Positions 44,264 through 54,689 of a stretch of DNA of 64,000 bases are shown piece by piece. The translations under genes were made by a program, and so were the position numbers. Under the pieces are notes generated by a model. The model saw only the letters and a program-made list of their open reading frames with translations, did not search any database and was not told the origin of the DNA. Source of the DNA: Dugong dugon (lineage: Eukaryota; Chordata; Mammalia; Sirenia; Dugongidae); assembly GCA_030035585.1 (NCBI GenBank), contig CM057462.1, positions 138,534,734 through 138,598,733 on the forward strand. Direction: 5' to 3'. Position 1 is the first letter of the stretch; each line of letters begins with the position of its first letter.

Positions 44264-47167
44264 ATGAATCTAGGAAAATTGGAAGTCATCAAAAATGAAA
44301 TGGAACACATAAAAATAAATATACTTAGTATCATTGAGCTAAAATGGGCTGGTATTGGCTATTTTGAATTAGACAATGATATTGTCTACTATGCCAGGAA
44401 TAACAAATTCAGGAGGAATGGCATCACATTTATTGTCAAAGTGAACATTTCTAGATCTATCCTGAAGTACAACACTGTCAGTGATATAATAATATTCATA
44501 TGCCAAGGAAGACCAATTAATATGACTATTATTCAAATTTATGGACCAACCACTAATGCCAAGGTTAAGGAAATTAAAGATTTTTACCGACTTCTGCAGT
44601 CTGAAACTGACCAAACATGTAGTCAAGATGCATTGATAATTGCTAGTAATTGGGATGTGAAAGTTGGAAACAAAGAAGGATCGGTAGATGGAACATAGAA
44701 ATGATGGAGGAGATTGCATGATAGAATTTTGCAAGACCAAGGACTTCTTCATTGCAAATAACTTTTTTTTCAACAACAGAGACGGTGACTATACACGTGT
44801 ACCTCACTGGATGGAAAACACAGGAATCAAATTGTTTACATCTGTGAAAAGAGACAATGGAAAAGCTCAATATTATCAGTCAGAACAAGGTCAGGGGCCA
44901 ACTGCTGAACAGACCATCAACTGCTCATATACAAGTTCAAGTTGAAGTTGAAGAAAAGTAAAATAAGTCCATGAGAACCAGAATATGACCTTGAGTATAT
45001 CCCAACTGAATTTGGAGACCATCTCAAGAATAGATTTGATGCATTGAACACTAAGATCAGATGAGTTGTGGGATGACATCAAGGAAGTCATACATGAAGA
45101 AGGCAAAAGCTTATTAAAAAGACAGGAAAGAAATAAAAGACCAAAATGGATGTCAGAAGAGACTCTGAAACTTGCTCTTGAACATAGAGTAGCTAAAGCA
45201 AATGGATAAAATAATGAAGTAAAAGACCTGAGCAGAAGATTCCAAAGGGCAACTTGAGAAGACAAAATAAAGTATTATAATGAAATGTGAAAAGACCTGG
45301 AGTTAGAAAGCCAAAAGGGAAGAACACATTCAATATTTCTCAAGCTGAAAGAACTCAAGAAAAAATTCAAGCCTCAAATTGCAATTTTGAAGGATTCTTT
45401 TGGCAAAATATTGAATGGCGCAGGAAGCATCAAAAGAAGATGGAAGGAATACATAGAGTCAGTGTACCGAAAAGTATTGGTCAATGTTCAGCCGTTTTAG
45501 GAGGTAGCATGTGATAAAGAACTGATGGTATTGAAGGAAGATGTCCAAGTTACACTGAACACATTGGTGAAAAACACACTCCAGAATTGATGGAATACCA
45601 ATTGAGATGTTTCAACAAATGGATATAGCACTGGAACAGCACACTTGTCTATGCCAAGAAATTTGGAAGACAGCTACCTGATCAACCAACTGCAGAAGAT
45701 CCATATGTGTACCCATTCCAAAGAAAGGTGACCTAACAGAATTTGGAAATTATTTAACAATATCATTAATATCACCCACCAAAAACCTGTTGCTGTTAAG
45801 TTAATTCTGCCTCATAGCAACTCTATAGGAAAGTGTAAAACTGCCCCATAGGGTTTCCAGGGAGTGGCTTGTGGATTTGAACTACCAGCCTTTTGATTAG
45901 CAGCTGGGCTCTTAACCACTGCACCACCAAGGTTATTAATATCACACGCAAGTAAAATTTTCCTGAAGATAATTCCAGAATGGTTGCAGCAGTACATTAA
46001 CAGGGAATTGCCAGAAATTCAAGCCGGATTTAGAAGAGGATGTGGAACAAGGGATATCATTGCTGATATCAGCTGGATCTTGGCTGAAAGCAAAGAATAC
46101 TAGAAAGATGTTTACCTGTCCTTTATTGACTATGCAAAGGCATTGGATTGTGTGTATCATAACAAATTGTGGATAACATTGTGAAGAATGCAAATTCTAG
46201 AACATTTAATTGTGCTCATGTGGAACCTATACATGGACCAAGAGGCAGTCATTCAAACAGAACAAGAGAATACTACATGGTTTAAAATCAGGAAAGGTGT
46301 TTGTTGAACCCTTTCACCATACTTATTCAATCTGCATGCTGAGCAAATAGTCCGATAAGCTGGACTATATGACAAGGATCTCAGCATCAGGATTGGAGGA
46401 AGACTTATTAACAACCTGTCATATGCAGATGACACAATCTTGCTTGCTGAAAGGAAGGAAGACTTGAAGCATTTACTGATGAAGATCAAAGCCTACAGCC
46501 TTCAGTATGGATTACACCTCAACATAAAGAAAACAAAAATCCTCACAGCTGGACCAATAAGCAACATCATGATAAACAGAGAAAAGATTGAATTTGTCAA
46601 GGATCTCATTTACTTGGATCCACAACCAATGTCCAGGAAAGCAGCAGTCAAGAAATCAACTGATGTATTGCATTGGGCAAATTTGCTGCAGAAGGCTTCT
46701 TTAAAGTGTTGAAAAGCAAAGATACCACTTTGAGAACTAAGATGTGGTTGACCCAAGCCATGGTATTTTCAGTCACCTCATATGCATGTGAAAGGTGGAA
46801 AATGAATAAGGAAGACAGAAGAAGAATTGATGCCTTTGAATTATGATGTTGGTGAAGAATATTGAATATACCGTGGACTGCCAGAAGAATGAACAAGTCT
46901 GTTGTGGAAGAACTACAGCCAGAGTGCTCCTTGGAAGCAAGGATGTTGAGACTTCATCTCATGTACTTTGGACATGTTATCAGGAGAGACCAGTCCCTGG
47001 AGAAGGACATCATACTTGGTAAAGTAGAGGGTGAGCGAAAAAGAGGAAGACCCTCAATGATATGGATTGACACAGTGGCTGCAATAATGGACTCAAACAT
47101 AGCAAAAATCATGAGCGAAAAAGAGCAAGACCCTCAACAAGATGGACTGATACAGTGGCTGCAATAA
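44264..47167 (+). pseudogene. RTE ORF (endonuclease and reverse transcriptase), disrupted
   Basis: Endonuclease segments: MNLGKLEVIKNEMEHIKINI from 44264, IIELKWAGIGYF and TIIQIYGPTTNAKVKEIKDF, with a stop at 44696. RT segments: DYAKALDCVYHNKLW near 46126 and LSYADDTILLAER near 46416-46455, with the catalytic YADD (46422-46433) intact. C-terminal segments: YSLQYGLHLNIKKTKILTAG (46490 region), then MNIPWTARRMNKSVVEEL and LMYFGHVIRRDQSLEKDI (46862-47010). Stops, frameshifts, a SINE insertion and a tandem duplication make it inactive. Confidence 0.9.
45776..45934 (-). mobile_element. AfroSINE-type SINE, antisense, inside the sense RTE
   Basis: The reversed element runs from 'gttgctgttaagttaattct' to the head 'ccaccaaggtt'. 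The identical 11-bp TSD 'attaatatcac' is at 45765-45775 and 45935-45945. The RTE sequence continues seamlessly on both sides. It is the innermost layer of a three-level nest. Confidence 0.96.
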
Positions 47168-47192
47168 TGGACTCAAACATAGCAAAAATCAT
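47033..47192 (+). repeat. 80-bp tandem duplication in the RTE 3' region
   Basis: Units 47033-47112 and 47113-47192 both begin 'gagcgaaaaagag' and end 'catagcaaaaatcat'. They differ at a handful of positions near the start. RTE elements normally have this segment once. Confidence 0.93.
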
Positions 47193-47283
47193 GAGGATGA
47201 CACAGGACCAGGCAGTGTTTTGTTCTGTTGTAGATAAGATTGCTATGAATTGGAGCTGACTCGACAGCGCCTAACAACAACAA

Positions 47284-47340
47284 CCATCTGACATTAGCAA
47301 TGATATCCCTCGTTCCACGTCATCTTCTGAAAACTCCAGT
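47284..47340 (-). mobile_element. RTE LINE, antisense, right remainder of the interrupted copy
   Basis: 'ccatctgacattagcaatga' and 'atatccctcgttccacgtca' are the reversed continuation of the RTE that breaks off at 43836. They mirror the sense segment near 46030-46075 ('gaacaagggatatcattgct'). Its outer limit is approximate. Confidence 0.88.
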
Positions 47341-47450
47341 ATTATTAATTAAATCCATATTTACCTATAGATGTCAGCTGAGGTTGGAAGTGGGAGTGGT
47401 ACTTTTATATGTGTTAATACAATTTCCAAGTATCTAAAGTGAACTTTGTT

Positions 47451-47806
47451 AAACTAGACTTACTGGTCTGACAGAGACTGGAGAAACCCTGAGAGTATGG
47501 CCCCCAGACACCCTTTTAGCTTGGTAATGAAGTCACTCCTGAGGTTCACCCTTCAGCCACAGATTAGACAGGCTCATAAAACAAAATGAGACTAAATGGG
47601 CACACCAGCCCAGGGGCAAGGACTAGAAGGCAGAGGTGGACAGGAAAGCTAGTAATGCGGAATCCAAGGTTGAGAATGGAAGAGTGTTAACTTGTCGTGG
47701 GGTAGGCAACCAATGTCACAAAACAATACGTGTATTAATTGTTTAATGAGAAACTAATTTACTCTGTAAACCTTCATCTAAAGTACAATAATGATAGTAA
47801 TAAAAT
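47451..47806 (+). mobile_element. L1 3' UTR fragment, sense, 5'-truncated
   Basis: It matches the 3' UTR of the L1 at 9853-11488: 'ctggtctgacagagactgga', 'agagtatggcccccagacac', 'aggcaaccaatgtcacaaaa' and 'gtaaaccttcatctaaagta'. A TSD candidate is 47436-47450 against 47806-47821 (12 of 15 match). No coding sequence. Confidence 0.88.
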
Positions 47807-47821
47807 AAAGTAAGCTTTCTT

Positions 47822-48300
47822 AAGTGAAGGTCGAATCTGAGCATGTCACTCCCTGCTTAAAATCCTTTGTTGACTTCTCATTGGCTTACAAAGTCCTCCT
47901 TCTGGTTTCTGTGTACCTACCTCTCCACCCTCTCCTCCTACCACCTTCCTTCACTGAATTTTCTTCAGCTGGCCTTCCCCATTCTCCCTACCTGTTGTTA
48001 TTTCTCCATGTTCTTTTCTGAAACTCGTTCTTCCAACCTTGTTTACCCCCTTTAATCTGATCAATCCCTACTTGCCCTTGAAGTTTCGACCTTAAGGTTA
48101 CTTTTTCAGGAAGGCCTTTTTTGACCTCAGCCAGCATAGCACTTTGTACTTTAATTACCTATCGTTAATTACTAGTCCAAATGTCTGTCTTCCTAGCTAA
48201 CTCTCAACTCAGTTAAGACAGAGGCCAGATCCTGTATCCCCAGCGCCTCATACAACACCTGGCATGTAATATCCATTCAGTAAATAAATATTAGTTTAAT
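47822..48300 (+). mobile_element. L2 LINE 3' region, sense
   Basis: 'gagcatgtcactccctgctt', 'cttctcattggcttacaaag', 'aggaaggccttttttgacct', 'agcactttgtactttaatta', 'gaggccagatcctgtatccc' and 'acacctggcatgtaatatcc' follow the L2 order to its 3' terminus. Confidence 0.88.
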
Positions 48301-48500
48301 TAATCGTCTAGTATGATTGGAAGTGAGATTTTATGGAGATGAAGGGTAGTTGAAGGGTAGTTTGGAGCCAGATTGTGAAGGAATTTCTAAGCTATGCTTA
48401 CAAGGTTTTGAACAGGAAAATGATGTAGCTTTTCAAAGTTTGGAGGATAAGTTGGATCTTGAAAGAATGTTTAACATGGCCTTCTAATTAATGGGCACTG
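48301..48500 (-). mobile_element. L2 LINE fragment, antisense
   Basis: 'ggagccagattgtgaaggaa' and 'aaggttttgaacaggaaaat' are reversed L2 landmarks. It abuts the sense L2, forming an inverted pair. Confidence 0.55.
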
Positions 48501-48721
48501 GACTAGGAAATACCACACTAAACCTTTTTTCTCTTATGAGATGATCCCATCTTCACTTTCTCCCAAGAATTGTACTAAAAAATTATTTTTGCTTTGATTG
48601 CATTCTTAGAGCCCCTGCTAATTCATCATTAAAAAATGTTGGCTGCCAGTGTTTGGCCTTAAGTTGTCATTCACTTGTGTTTTGTGATATTAATTACAAC
48701 TCAAAGACCATTATATTATTA

Positions 48722-48835
48722 AATAGTGCCTCGTTTAGTGGTTAAGAGTATAAGCTCTAGAGAGATCTAGTTTAAAATTCTCGCTCTGCCACTTACTGGC
48801 TGTATGAATGTGGACAGGCTATTTAGACAATGTAT
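48722..48835 (+). mobile_element. MIR SINE, sense, 5' part
   Basis: The tRNA-like head 'gtttagtggttaagagtata' is followed by 'ctcgctctgccacttactgg' and 'ctgtatgaatgtggacaggc'. Confidence 0.82.
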
Positions 48836-49299
48836 ATAGCAAAATAAACTTGTACTCAGTAGTGGAGAGGTTGGAGCGAGGAAGGTAGAAAGCCTATAGC
48901 AGTTTCACCAACACTGTTTTTTTGGAAGTTGAGTCTTATCTAAAAATCCATGTGAAATTTGCATTCTCTTTCATAACACATTCTTGTTTATGTTAACATA
49001 AAAAATACTTTTAAGTTAGGGTGGTTAAGTTGGTTGATGGTAGTTGTCTCAAATTTTCTGTGCAATTATTTTCCAAGAAGACACCCTGCCTATTTTATGA
49101 CTTGAAGCACTCCGTGGTACAAAAGCCTCAGCTGTGAACAGACTAATGGAATTACCAGAAATGTAAATATAAAATCTCATTAGAGTAGAAGTTCTGCTTT
49201 AATTTTCAGTTAATGACTTACAGTTTCACTCCAAAAATTCTATATTCTAGATAAATTTTTAAAAATCTAGCTCAAGAATATTTCAAAATAAATTCATTT
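48836..49299. other. Unassigned sequence
   Basis: No recognised feature. Confidence 0.4.
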
Positions 49300-50095
49300 C
49301 CCACCGCACCCCATCCCTAGAAACATCTTTCCTGGCTCCACCATTTTTACCTTTACCCTCAGAAAAACCTCAAGAGGCACACTGGCTTATCTCTTCCTTG
49401 TCACCCATGAAATATTTTAGTTAAATGTTTTAGACTTTCTCCACAGAATCTATCTTAAACATACAATTTTTCCTATCAGTGTTTTTCTTCCCCATTTATT
49501 TCCTGCTTTGAGCGCTCCAATTTAGAGTTTTACTATTTCTTGCCTGGACTGTCACTGTGAGCTCGCTAACTAGTTTCCTATATGCATTCTCTTCCCCTTT
49601 TCATTTAGTCTGTGTACCTTATTCCTTTATTATCTCCCCATCAACTATGAAATTAAGTATTCATTTCAAAGACAGGCCTTCTTTCACCAAATGACTCTGA
49701 AACTTCCTTTCCAGTCTAGTCGATTCCTACTCTCCTATATGGTTGATACTTTCTGGCCAAAGTGAACTGTTCACTCTTCCTTGAATACACACTGGCTCTC
49801 TTGTCTCCAAGCCTCAGTGCCAACTATTCCCACCATCTATCACTATGATGGAGCCCTAGTGGCGCAGTGGTTAAGAGCTATGCCTGCTAACCAACAGGTC
49901 AGCAGTTTGAGTCCACCAGCTGCTTCTTGGAAACCCTATAGGGCAATTCTACTGTGTCCTATAGGATTGCTATGATTAGGAATTGACTTGATGGCAATAG
50001 CACTATGATGCTCATTTTTCCAGGCCTATCTCACAAACCTCCTCCTCCATAAACCCTTTCTTGATCATCCCAGCTCAATGTGTCTCTCCCTTCTT
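49300..50095 (+). mobile_element. L2 LINE fragment, sense, interrupted by a SINE
   Basis: 'ttgcctggactgtcactgtg' and 'tcctccataaaccctttctt' match L2 landmarks in sense order, with a SINE at 49851-50000 between them. Diverged; limits uncertain. Confidence 0.55.
49851..50000 (+). mobile_element. AfroSINE-type SINE, sense, with TSD
   Basis: The head 'gagccctagtggcgcagtgg', 'tgctaaccaacaggtcagca' and the tail 'gaattgacttgatggcaata' are in order. The identical 10-bp TSD 'cactatgatg' lies at 49841-49850 and 50001-50010. Confidence 0.96.
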
Positions 50096-50099
50096 TCAC

Positions 50100-50720
50100 T
50101 TATTCATTCATAGAACAGATACTTATCAAATGCTTAATATGTATTAAGTGATAAACTAAGTGCTAGAGATTCAGCAGTGACTAGAATGGATACAGAATTG
50201 GTAAACATCCTACTGGAGGTTGTAATTTAACAAGAAAGACAGATTTGAATAATTATTTTCAAGTGCCATGGGCTTTACAAGTGTCTGTGCAGAACAGCAT
50301 AACTTAGGCTGGGAGTCAAGTATGACTACTGTAATGAGTTTTAGAGACCTGAAGAATGAGGAGCTAACTAGGTGAAGTGGGAGGAAAATACTGGAATTTG
50401 AGAAAGTCAAAGTGTTCTAGTCAGAGAGAACAACATATGCAGAGGCCTTGAGATGGGAATGAGCATGGCACATCTGAAGAACTGAGAGAAAGTTAGTATG
50501 GGCAGCTAGATGTGGTAAGACATGGATAATGGGGCAGGGGAAATTAAGACATTAACAAAAAAGGGGTTGATGACTCAGGGGCTTTAGGATTAGAGCAGAA
50601 TGAGAGAGTATCGAGAAGAACGGAGAGAGAGAGGGAAGGAAACAATGCTTGGAGACCTTGATGAGTTTGAAGAAAAAGGATGATGATAGAAGTTGAACAA
50701 GTAGAGCCTTTTGGTCAGTG
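50100..50720 (-). mobile_element. L2 LINE fragment, antisense
   Basis: 'agatacttatcaaatgctta', 'ttcagcagtgactagaatgg', 'gtgttctagtcagagagaac' and 'atatgcagaggccttgagat' are reversed L2 landmarks. With the sense copy just upstream it forms an inverted arrangement. Confidence 0.65.
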
Positions 50721-50814
50721 AGTCATATGTCTCACCTTTTTTAAGCCTCATAATATTTAGGAACTTCCTATAGTTTGTCATATTTTATTGTTGTTTATAT
50801 TAGTATCTTATTCC

Positions 50815-50935
50815 TGATAATAAATTATAAGTTCCCTGATGGCAAGAACTATATCTTTACTCATTTCTAAATCTATGATCATAGTGTGTTACATATAGTC
50901 AGAGTCTACTCAATATTTGTTGAATAGAATTAATA
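50815..50935 (+). mobile_element. L2 LINE 3' end, sense
   Basis: 'aagttccctgatggcaagaa', 'ctatatctttactcatttct' and 'actcaatatttgttgaatag' form the L2 terminus. Confidence 0.7.
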
Positions 50936-50999
50936 TTCTGTTGGAAAAAAATAAAACTTGAATAATAGTTTGCACAGGCGTATGAGGAGGAAATGGAAC

Positions 51000-51780
51000 A
51001 TGTGGCTAATTGCCTCCATGAACTACTGTCCCCTTTGCCATGAGACCAGAACTGTATGGTGCTCAGCTACCATTATTGATCATTTTGATCAAAGATCCTA
51101 TTGAAGAATCTTGATCAAAAGGGGGAGAAAGCAGAACAGAATTTTTAATTCTCATGGAATCAAGACTTTCTGTAGCCATGGCAGCTGGATGAATCTGTGA
51201 AACTATTGCCCTAAGATAATCTTTAAACCTTAAACCAAAAATATCCTCTGAAGTCTTCTTAAATCCAGTCAGTAGTTTAGCTTAACTAGTAATAATGTCT
51301 GTCTTGAACATTGTGCTCTTTTAAGATCAATCTATATGGGATCAAATTGACAACCCATCCACTGCCATTGAGTCAATTCCGACTCATAGTGACCCTATAG
51401 GACAGAGTAGAACTGTCCCATAGGGTCTCCAAGGCTGTAAATCTTTATGGAAGCAGACTGCTACATCTTTCTCCTGCAGAGTGCCTGGTGTGTCTGAACC
51501 GCCAATCTTTCGTTTAGCAGCCAAGCACTTTAACCACTGCACCACCAGAGCTCCTTAAATTGACAATAGCAACTCAAAAGATTAGCTAGGAAACTTAGGA
51601 GGCAGTGAGTTTATGTTAATGGGGGAGGAACAACCTGAAAAAGGAGGGTGAGATGGTTGCACAACTCTAAGAAGGTAATCACTGCCACTGAATTGTACAT
51701 GTAGAAATTGTTGAACTGGTGTATGTTCTGCTGTGTACATTCTCAGCAACAATAACAAAAATAAAATAAATTATAAAAAA
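51000..51780 (+). mobile_element. L1 3' UTR fragment, sense, interrupted by a SINE
   Basis: 'gccatgagaccagaactgta' with 'tggtgctcagctaccattat' parallels the 'agatggtgcctggctaccat' 3' UTR block of the other L1s. The end 'cactgaattgtacatgtaga' with 'ggtgtatgttctgctgtgta' is an L1 3' terminus followed by an A-rich tail near 51745-51780. A SINE splits it at 51354-51556. Confidence 0.75.
51354..51556 (-). mobile_element. AfroSINE-type SINE, antisense, long form, with TSD
   Basis: The reversed tail 'ccattgagtcaattccgact', the long-form segment 'aatctttatggaagcagact' and the head 'gcaccaccagagctcctt' are present. The identical 10-bp TSD 'aaattgacaa' is at 51344-51353 and 51557-51566. Confidence 0.96.
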
Positions 51781-52570
51781 TAGTTTGATATGGATTAACA
51801 TTTAGAGGTAAAGAAGTCTTTAATGCTATACTTATATTCTTTCTTTCTTTCATCATTAATATTTTTTCCATCTTATTTATGAATTCATCTTCTATGTCAT
51901 TTAGCAAATTCTGAATGCCACAGGGTGCATCACAGTTTAGTACACATAAAGAAAGGCACCAAAACCAAAATGGAAACTATATGCTACAAAACAAAAATTT
52001 TTTAATTAATAAATGAGGATATTTTCTGGACTCCCCTCTCACCTTCAGAATGTAAGAAATATTACCATGTCTAGATTCATTCATAGGAGCTCAAGGAGAA
52101 TGGTAAGGGAGGACAGGGCAGAAAATTAGTGGTTGGGTCTAGTAGACCAGATTACCAGCCTGTTAGCATCCTTGCTGCTTAGCTTCCCTTCATTTCTCCA
52201 CTCAGAACTCCTTTTAATTCTAGTGAGATTGCTTTACACTTACAAGAATGAATGTTCATACACTGAGCCACTTTCAGAACTGAGTCACTAAAACTTTTAA
52301 CCTGAACATAGTGAAATGATGTACTTTCCACTTAAAGTGTTTCTCTTAAATATACCTTTGTTTTTTTTTCCTATATTGACTTCTTTCAGAGTCTGGTGTA
52401 TATTTTCTTTGTACGTTGACCTTAAACAGCTACAGGCAGGATGTCCTTGTTCTTTCGGTTAGATGTTAGATAAACTCACCGTAAGTTCATTTTCAGCCTC
52501 ATGTTAAAAAAAAAAAAAAAGTTATGTAAAGCATTCACATGACATAAGGAATTCAAAATTTAAGGGAAGT
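51781..52570. other. Unassigned sequence
   Basis: No confident feature; A-run near 52506-52519. Confidence 0.4.
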
Positions 52571-52800
52571 AATATTAAAAAATGAAACCTTGGGAGGGAG
52601 AGGGGTATGAGGAGTTATTTCTTAAGGGATATTGAGTTTCTTTTAAGGGTGATGAAAAAAAATTGGAAATGGATAGTGGTTATGATTGTACAACATGGTG
52701 AATGTAATTAATGTCATTGGATTGTACACTTAAAAATGGTTGAAATGGCTAATATTTTGTTATGTATGTTTTACCACAATTAAATTTAAAATAAAGAAAA
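52571..52800 (+). mobile_element. Old L1 (L1M-type) 3' end, sense
   Basis: The characteristic terminal block is present: 'gggagggagaggggtatgag', 'atggatagtggttatgattg', 'gattgtacacttaaaaatgg', 'tatgttttaccacaattaaa', then an A-rich tail. It is a different, older L1 lineage from the G-tract L1s elsewhere in the window. Confidence 0.88.
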
Positions 52801-52871
52801 TCATGCCCCCTCCAAAAAAAATTGCAACCCTTGTAAATGATAATGATCATCTTTTTTTTTTTTTTCTTCTC

Positions 52872-53140
52872 CCTATGGGTAGTTCCCATAAGGATAGCTA
52901 TTCCAATGAAGCTGTGGTATATGCATTAGAACAATGTGGTGTCCATCGCATATTGACACAGTTGAAAGATATGGCTGTGAATCTATCTTGGGAGAAGTCA
53001 TCCAAGAGAGTGACATGAAATGTGAGGATCTCTGGGTCACCACAAAGTTGTGGCTCAGTGACTATGGCTTAGCTAACACTACAGTCCTGTCAGGAGTCCT
53101 ATAGATAGCTTCACATAAAGTACAGAAGTATGCCTTGCAT
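52872..53140 (+). pseudogene. Aldo-keto reductase family pseudogene fragment
   Basis: Aldo-keto reductases are NADPH-dependent TIM-barrel carbonyl reductases with a catalytic Asp-Tyr-Lys-His tetrad. Three frames join into the family pattern. From 52872: PMGSSHKDSYSNEAVVYALE then QCGVHR. After a frameshift near 52947: IDTVERYGCESILGEVIQES (from 52952), KCEDLWVTTKLW and SDYG. After a second shift near 53085: CQESYR, a stop (53106-53108), then LHIKY. These cover the tetrad Asp and Tyr (IDT...YG) and Lys (TTKLW), but the His-containing strand is not clear. No intron separates the motifs, so it may be a processed copy. However, a polypyrimidine tract ends at 'gggtag' just upstream, so a relic exon of a lost gene is also possible. 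I cannot assign the subfamily. Confidence 0.75.
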
Positions 53141-53527
53141 ATATCTTCAGCCATTATCATCTATTCTGAGATTCAACCATTTTTTAAAAATATATCTTAA
53201 GGAATTAAATAATTTTGTAATGCTGTGTGAACTTGGACATGGCAGATGGTAGAAGAAATACTATTATATGTTTTTAAAGAAATAAAATTTTATTGTGTCT
53301 TGAAATCCCTTTAACTGTTTTCTTACAAAAGTTTTAAGAGGTGAATCACAGAGTCAACTGTCTTAGGTATGATTTTTCAGTCTTTGCTTATTTCTTTGTA
53401 ATTTTTTTGTTGTTATTTTATAATCTTGTGGATTACATCTGTCCTTAAGTGTCCATTTGTCTTTATGTCTCCATAAGTCATGCTTACTTCAGTTATTTTA
53501 TGTAAAGTAGAACTATAAATTTCTGCA
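53141..53527. other. Unassigned sequence, possible pseudogene tail
   Basis: AT-rich. An 'aaataaaattttattgtg' segment near 53280 contains an AATAAA-like hexamer, but nothing ties it to the upstream relic. Confidence 0.35.
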
Positions 53528-53690
53528 TCCTGTAGTGGTTAAGGGCTCAGCTGCTAACCAAAAGGTTGACAGTTCAAATCCATCAGCTGCTCCTTGAACA
53601 TCTAGGGGCAGTTCTACTCTGTCCTGTAGGGTCGCTATGAGTAGGAATCAACTTGATGCCAATGGGTTTGGTTTTTTTTTATTTTTTATT
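53528..53690 (+). mobile_element. AfroSINE-type SINE, sense
   Basis: 'gtagtggttaagggctcagc', 'tgctaaccaaaaggttgaca', 'ctgtcctgtagggtcgctat' and 'cttgatgccaatgggtttgg', then a T-rich end. Confidence 0.94.
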
Positions 53691-54084
53691 TTTGGTATGG
53701 CATAAAAGGCAGTCTTTCATACTCCCACCTTTGATTAAGAGAAGCCCCTGATCACAGAGCAGTGACTAAAGCTCTGTCTCTCTCCTGTTCCTAGTGATAG
53801 GAACTGACAAAGTCTCATATGCCCTGTGCCTTGGAGAGGGAACCTACCACGAGTCAGGGGCTAGTCTTTAGCTCTACAGGTTAAGAAACTCAGTTGATCC
53901 ACAAATGAACGAGATCTTGTTTATTAAACAAAATGCTCTGGTCTATGCATTATAACAATGTGAATTTGTCTTATTATCATTTTGAATAAAGACTATGGTA
54001 TCATAGCCAAGATGACTTATTATATTAACATATTAAATATAGTATATAGAATCATAGAGAGAGAATCCCAAGACCTCAATGAAT
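53691..54084. other. Unassigned sequence
   Basis: Moderate GC at 53720-53880; no recognised repeat or frame. Confidence 0.4.
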
Positions 54085-54560
54085 ATATGTATAAAGAGCA
54101 GTGGATTAGAAATAAGGAGCTTGGCTTTCTAATCTCAGTTCTGCTGATATTGTTTATGTATATCTGAGATTAATCATTTAAATTCTTTGGGCTGTAGTTT
54201 CTTTGTCTATAAATTTAAGAGATTGAATGAAATGATTTTTAACAGACTTCCTGCGATATTTCTTCAAATATTCTAAAGGAATTGGAGAAGATGATAGAGA
54301 GTTTTAGTAGTCCCTTCTTTTCCTTTTTGTCTTATGAATTCTAAGTATAGAAAAATCCAATTTTAGATTTGCTCATTAATTTAGATCTAAGCCTCCCAAC
54401 AGGACAACTGAATTATCTAGAGTTGATAGGAATAAGATTGCATAACAGGGGAAAAGTTTACACTTTTGAGTCTGGTGGGCCTAGATTTGAATTTCAACTT
54501 ACTTAGCCTTTCTGTATGCTTCAGTTTTCTCGTCTGAAAAGTGAAACTAACCCAATTATT
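54085..54560 (+). mobile_element. Two MIR-like SINE remnants, sense
   Basis: The first (about 54085-54250) has 'gagcagtggattagaaataa', 'tctcagttctgctgatattg' and 'tgtagtttctttgtctataa'. The second (about 54445-54560) has 'ttgagtctggtgggcctaga' and 'cttcagttttctcgtctgaa'. Both are diverged, with about 200 bp of unassigned DNA between them. Confidence 0.6.
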
Positions 54561-54689
54561 CTTTTAGTGATAACTTATATCTATTTTGTTTGATTTCATA
54601 TTTAATTGATTGCTGATCAATTCTGAAAAAGAATTGAATGCATTAAAATATCTTTTGCATATCATATAGTATATCACAGTATTAAACAG

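Larger units (their letters stand above)
43837..47283 (+). mobile_element. Near full-length RTE (BovB-like) LINE, sense, inserted in another RTE
   Basis: It opens with an RTE 5' UTR ('cctgtcagtttgttgtactg', 'cagggtcaaccatggtggac') and has the endonuclease, RT and C-terminal regions. It ends with the tail 'gactcgacagcgcctaacaa' and CAA repeats. The TSD 'ccatctgacat' is at 43826-43836 and 47284-47294. At about 3.4 kb including one SINE and one 80-bp duplication, it is close to full length. BovB/RTE elements are known for patchy distribution and horizontal transfer among vertebrates. Confidence 0.93.

Noticed and set aside
49851..49900. tRNA-like A/B box in SINE heads as tRNA genes
   Set aside because: These are SINE promoters followed by retroelement bodies, with no mature tRNA boundaries.
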